Source: Syncephalis fuscata (lineage: Eukaryota > Zoopagomycota > Zoopagomycetes > Zoopagales > Piptocephalidaceae). Taken from it: a stretch of DNA of 24,566 nucleotides. The stretch covers positions 1 to 24,566 of the forward strand of contig JAHLTZ010000127.1 in NCBI GenBank assembly GCA_025786725.1, given 5' to 3'. Position numbers and translations under genes: made by a program. The notes beneath the pieces are model-generated. The model was not told where the DNA came from. It worked only from the letters and a program-made list of their open reading frames with translations, and searched no databases. Every line of letters begins with the position of its first letter. Position 1 is the first letter of the stretch. Below, piece after piece: positions 21,635 to 24,566 of the stretch.

Positions 21635-22939
21635 TTACAGTATAAAACACTGGCGCCGCAGCTTTTGCATTCGCGTACGAAGCGATGCACGCGCTGCTAT
21701 TTCAAATACATCGTCAATACCAGATAGATCGAGCGCAGAGCATTCAACATAGCGCATAGCGCCAATTCTTCTGGCCATCGCTTCTCCCTAAATAATTTAA
21801 ATAAATGCAGTTTAATAATAGCTATTAGATTTAGTATAAGCTGCAATTCACCTGTTCATAAGTAACAATGGCTGTGCCATCCTCAGAACCTGGCTCGCGA
21901 AGCGAATCTAGCCATAGCCCCATATTGCCCAGTTGGCTATTGCACGGCCGTAGCAGCAGCAGACATGGATGTAATCCCCGTGCTTCCTGTACGAGCACTC
22001 ACTTCTGATAAAATACTATTGCGATTGCTTGCGGTATTTTCCGTTCTATTACTTGGGATAGGTGGCGTGAGAGTCGTGGGTAGTTTGGATATGCACTACC
22101 TGTGTTAATGGGCCCGTCCAAGATTTCCATAGGTATGCCTCGATCTACCGGTGTATTATCTTTATAGATGCTTGAACATGCAGATTTGGTGTGCCCTCTT
22201 GAGAGGAACGGCCAGTCCATTCGTGTCGACTGAAAGTTCTCCATTCATAGCCCGTTTACGTAAGTCGGTTTTACACCCAACTAAAATAGTTGGCACATGC
22301 TCACAAAAGTGTGCCACTTCAGGTGCCCACTAATTGAATGAAATATTATTGTATTAGTAAATTAAATGTACTAATTTAGTAGTCAGTCTTAATCAAATTA
22401 CCTTGTCGGCTACATTATAGAACGAACGACCATTAACAACAGAGAAGCAGATTAGAATGACATCCGTTTCCGGATACGATAATGGCCGTAGTCTATCATA
22501 TTCTTCTGACCGGCTGTATCCCATAGTGCAAGTTCGACACGTTTCCATTTGATGTTTTGACAAAAGCCAATAATTTTCAAATACAGTAGGTAAATATCCC
22601 TATTAGCACATGAAGCACACAAACCATTTGCCCATTAGTCGGTTAAAGATTAATAGATATAAAAGTAATATTTACCTTTGGAAACATACCGGTAGAATAA
22701 ACGATAAGTAGGCAAGTTTTACCACAAGCTCCATCGCCGACTACAACCAGTTTCCTTCGAGTAGCAGCGCTCGGACTGCCACTCGTATCAGTGGCAACTC
22801 CTCTTACAGAGTTATTAAGCATAGGAAGTGCTGCTTTTGAATAAGAGCTATTCGTAGATACGGACGCTCGATTCCAATATGATTGCTATACCAAATTAGC
22901 TATCTTATTATTAATTAAAAATACGCGACTTACTGCCAT
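21635..22939 (-). CDS. Rho-family small GTPase with insert and altered G3 segment
   Basis: Seven exons (22934-22939, 22676-22885, 22402-22599, 22260-22329, 22053-22195, 21852-21986, 21635-21787) join in frame to 304 aa. The first coding exon is 6 nt (ATGGCA). A 47-residue Ser-rich extension precedes [18 protein letters not shown] (P-loop 52-59). Then come switch [28 protein letters not shown]4 LVGCKTDLR (154-162; Cys where Rho has Asn and Rac has Thr), an insert of about 90 residues where Rho proteins have a short insert helix, G5 YVECSA (267-272) and a CaaX box CFIL that predicts geranylgeranylation. Residues 83-103 are out of frame relative to the family: the expected [13 protein letters not shown] and ALWDTAGQ are present at 22507-22569 but one frame off, bounded by an extra base after FENY and a missing base after CAG. 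The read-through frame has no stop. Without the shifts the product lacks the DxxGQ motif. Confidence 0.8.
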
Positions 22940-23096
22940 TTAAACAATAATTAGTGCACAAGTAGTAGCTCTTCAATAGTGACCAACAAATAAAATAAAG
23001 TACAATCTATTGTACGATTTAAAGTAAAGTAAAATAAAGAAGAAGTCAACAGTGGCAAGTCTAGTCGAGTTGATGCACACGCACGCACACAGAGAA

Positions 23097-23123
23097 ACAG
23101 ATAGACAGATAGACAGATAGATA
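23097..23123 (+). repeat. ACAGATAG microsatellite
   Basis: Tandem 8-mer/4-mer run (ACAGATAG repeated, then ATAC) in the intergenic region upstream of the Rho gene. Confidence 0.75.
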
Positions 23124-23516
23124 CTAGGGGCTCGTTTCTAGCGTGTCAAAACCAAAAGAGACGTGGAATTATCGTGTATTACGAAGAGATGGTTGACAAG
23201 CTATCGACGCTGTCACACAATACAGCTTGTCTTTGTTAAGCACAAATACTATCAAAATTAATTGGGTAAAAGTCGTATCTGTATACGGAACGAACAAAGA
23301 ATAGTTGCGGTTGGCAAGCACAATAAGTCGAATAATGAACGCCTTTTCTTTACGACAGAATAAGATAACCGACAAATAAAACGGATCCACTGATTATAGA
23401 CAACAATAAGAATGGTTGTCCCGGTAACAGATGGCCGTATAGAAACATTGATTTGTAGACTGAATAATAAACAATAGTGATTTTACAAGTAGAAAGTATG
23501 TATGTATTGCTATGTT

Positions 23517-23593
23517 ATTGCTACTGTTATTATTATTATTGCTATTATTACGTTGAGTATTGTTGTTATTACATTGAATATTGTTGTTGGTAA
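23517..23593. repeat. TTATTA/TTGTTA trinucleotide tract
   Basis: Low-complexity trinucleotide repeats with imperfect repeats of ATTGTTGTTATTACATTGAA type. No coding role seen. Confidence 0.6.
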
Positions 23594-23679
23594 CCAACAA
23601 AAAGAAAAAAGAACAACAACAATAAAGGCTTATTTGTTATGACATTTAGTTTATTTGCTCAATGTGTTACATATCGTCT

Positions 23680-24566
23680 TTATAGGATAAGTTTAATATG
23701 GTCATAATCAGTTAGTCTCTCGTTGAATACTGACAGTGGGGATTGCCAAATATCATAATCATTATCAAGAGTATGATCACCCAATGGGCGAAGTGCCAGT
23801 ACCGTTAAATAGTAACGGCCATTAGGTAAATCCGATACAGTGTGCCGATCATCGAGCGATTCAACATCACCAGTCCAGGGAAGGGCCAGTTCATAATTAT
23901 CGGGTGTGTCGTCATTACGGCTTAGTAATTCGCTAATACTATTAGGAACAATACCTAAAAGCTGTTTTGTTTCGGCCGAGTAAATACGAACAAAAGATAG
24001 GCGTGTTGCGTATTCAAGCCGAATGTAGACCCAAGGGAAATCGTAATTTTCATACTATAGGTGGCCGTTTCGTTAGGAAGGGCAATCTGCGTATTATCAT
24101 TTAAATTACGCAAGAATGGATAATTACTGGCCAGATTAAATACGTGAATATCACGGAGACGGCCCTTCATGCCTAAATAAGGCACATAGACGGCATCCTT
24201 ACTGCTCGTACTACTATGACAGCGCCACGATGAATTTGCCGTTGGATCGATCGATAAATAGCCAGAATAAACCCATCTTTCTGCTTCAGGGAGTGATCTT
24301 GGTGGTCGAATGGTTACGGTGATGTCACGTGACTCACCGGCTGGTATTTGAATTTCTTGAGTGGAGAAGGTCACAGCAGCGTAAATACGCTTTTGAAGTG
24401 GTGTAGCTGGGACCATTTGTGAGGCATTAAAGCTTTGTACCGATAGAGCAGGCTGGTGCCTTAAACGATAAGTTTTCGCCTCTTGATCGTTATTGAGAAT
24501 TGTAATAGTTTTTTGAATAGTTGAAGTAGCATCTGCCTGTTGTTGCGTATCATTAAGTGCGAGACG
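23680..24566 (-). CDS. Subtilisin-like protease, C-terminal part (partial, one frame break)
   Basis: The visible part is the region that follows the catalytic domain in large subtilases of the minor-extracellular-protease/C5a-peptidase type. The catalytic triad lies beyond the right edge. The Fn3-like segment reads STIQKTITILNNDQEAKTY, PAGESRDITVTIRPP, WVYSGYLSI and VYVPYLGMKGRLRDIHVF, a known layout for these enzymes. Then, in another frame, FPWVYIRLEYATRLSFVRIY and NGRYYLTVLALRPLGD follow to the stop at 23680. The two parts join only if one base is missing near 24055-24060 (around CCTATAGTATGAAA). No intron with compatible phase fits. This is either a sequence error or a broken gene. If intact the enzyme would be secreted or wall-associated. 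Confidence 0.7.

Larger units (their letters stand above)
22940..23679. other. Rho GTPase promoter side and subtilase 3' flank
   Basis: Upstream region of the Rho gene, with AAAGTAAAGTAAAATAAAG tracts. Short open frames here are low-complexity and not supported. Repeats are listed separately. Confidence 0.45.

Noticed and set aside
21852-22329. Several frameshifts in Rho exon 4, suggesting a pseudogene or Euplotes-style +1 frameshifting at CAA-TAG
   Set aside because: Two ordinary introns (22196-22259 with a GTAAAC donor, 21987-22052 with a GTAATA donor) explain the frame changes without any indel.
23394-23600. Asn-rich open frame on the minus strand
   Set aside because: It is the translation of a trinucleotide repeat tract and has no other support.

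Overview
The window is nuclear DNA of an intron-rich, AT-rich eukaryote. The gene set (a 7TM receptor of the kind common in early-diverging fungi, a PA-domain 7TM protein, SRP9, NECAP, a Rho GTPase and a subtilase with a C-terminal Fn3-like region) and the short introns (about 50-100 nt, GTAAGT...TAG) suggest an early-diverging fungus. MMAA and TBC1D31-like genes, which Dikarya generally lack, fit that. The species cannot be told from the sequence alone.

Left third (1-6130): two paralogous minus-strand genes for tiny secreted peptides. Each has one ordinary first exon coding a signal peptide (MKFSIGVV..., MKLSIAAI...). It is followed by a tandem array of about 70-83 bp units, each consisting of one GT-AG intron and one exon of only 3 nt. 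Gene A (576-2852) has 21 such microexons (20 of 3 nt, one probably 9 nt). Gene B (4557-5189) has six. All introns are phase 1, so every codon of the mature part is split across an intron. Both genes end at a homologous in-frame TAA just after the last intron. This is the most unusual content of the window. A 401-bp tRNA-derived SINE with a perfect 16-bp target-site duplication sits inside one intron of gene A. The two genes lie in a diverged segmental duplication that includes promoter and 3' UTR.

Middle (6134-17176): ordinary housekeeping genes with many introns whose frames join cleanly. They are an SLC41/MgtE-type Mg2+ transporter (-), SRP9 (+), a TBC1D31-like WD40+TBC protein (-), NECAP (+) and mitochondrial MMAA GTPase (-). 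SLC41/SRP9, TBC1D31/NECAP and MMAA/PA-7TM are divergent pairs. SRP9/TBC1D31 and NECAP/MMAA are convergent.

Right third (18054-24566): a 7TM protein with a secreted PA-like ectodomain (+), a second 7TM receptor-like protein (+), a Rho-family GTPase with an insert and a damaged G3 segment (-), and the 3' part of a subtilisin-like protease gene (-) that runs off the window and has one probable frame break. No CRISPR arrays or rRNA genes were seen; the only tRNA-like sequence is the SINE head. All gene models are read by eye from splice signals and frame continuity, without transcript evidence.
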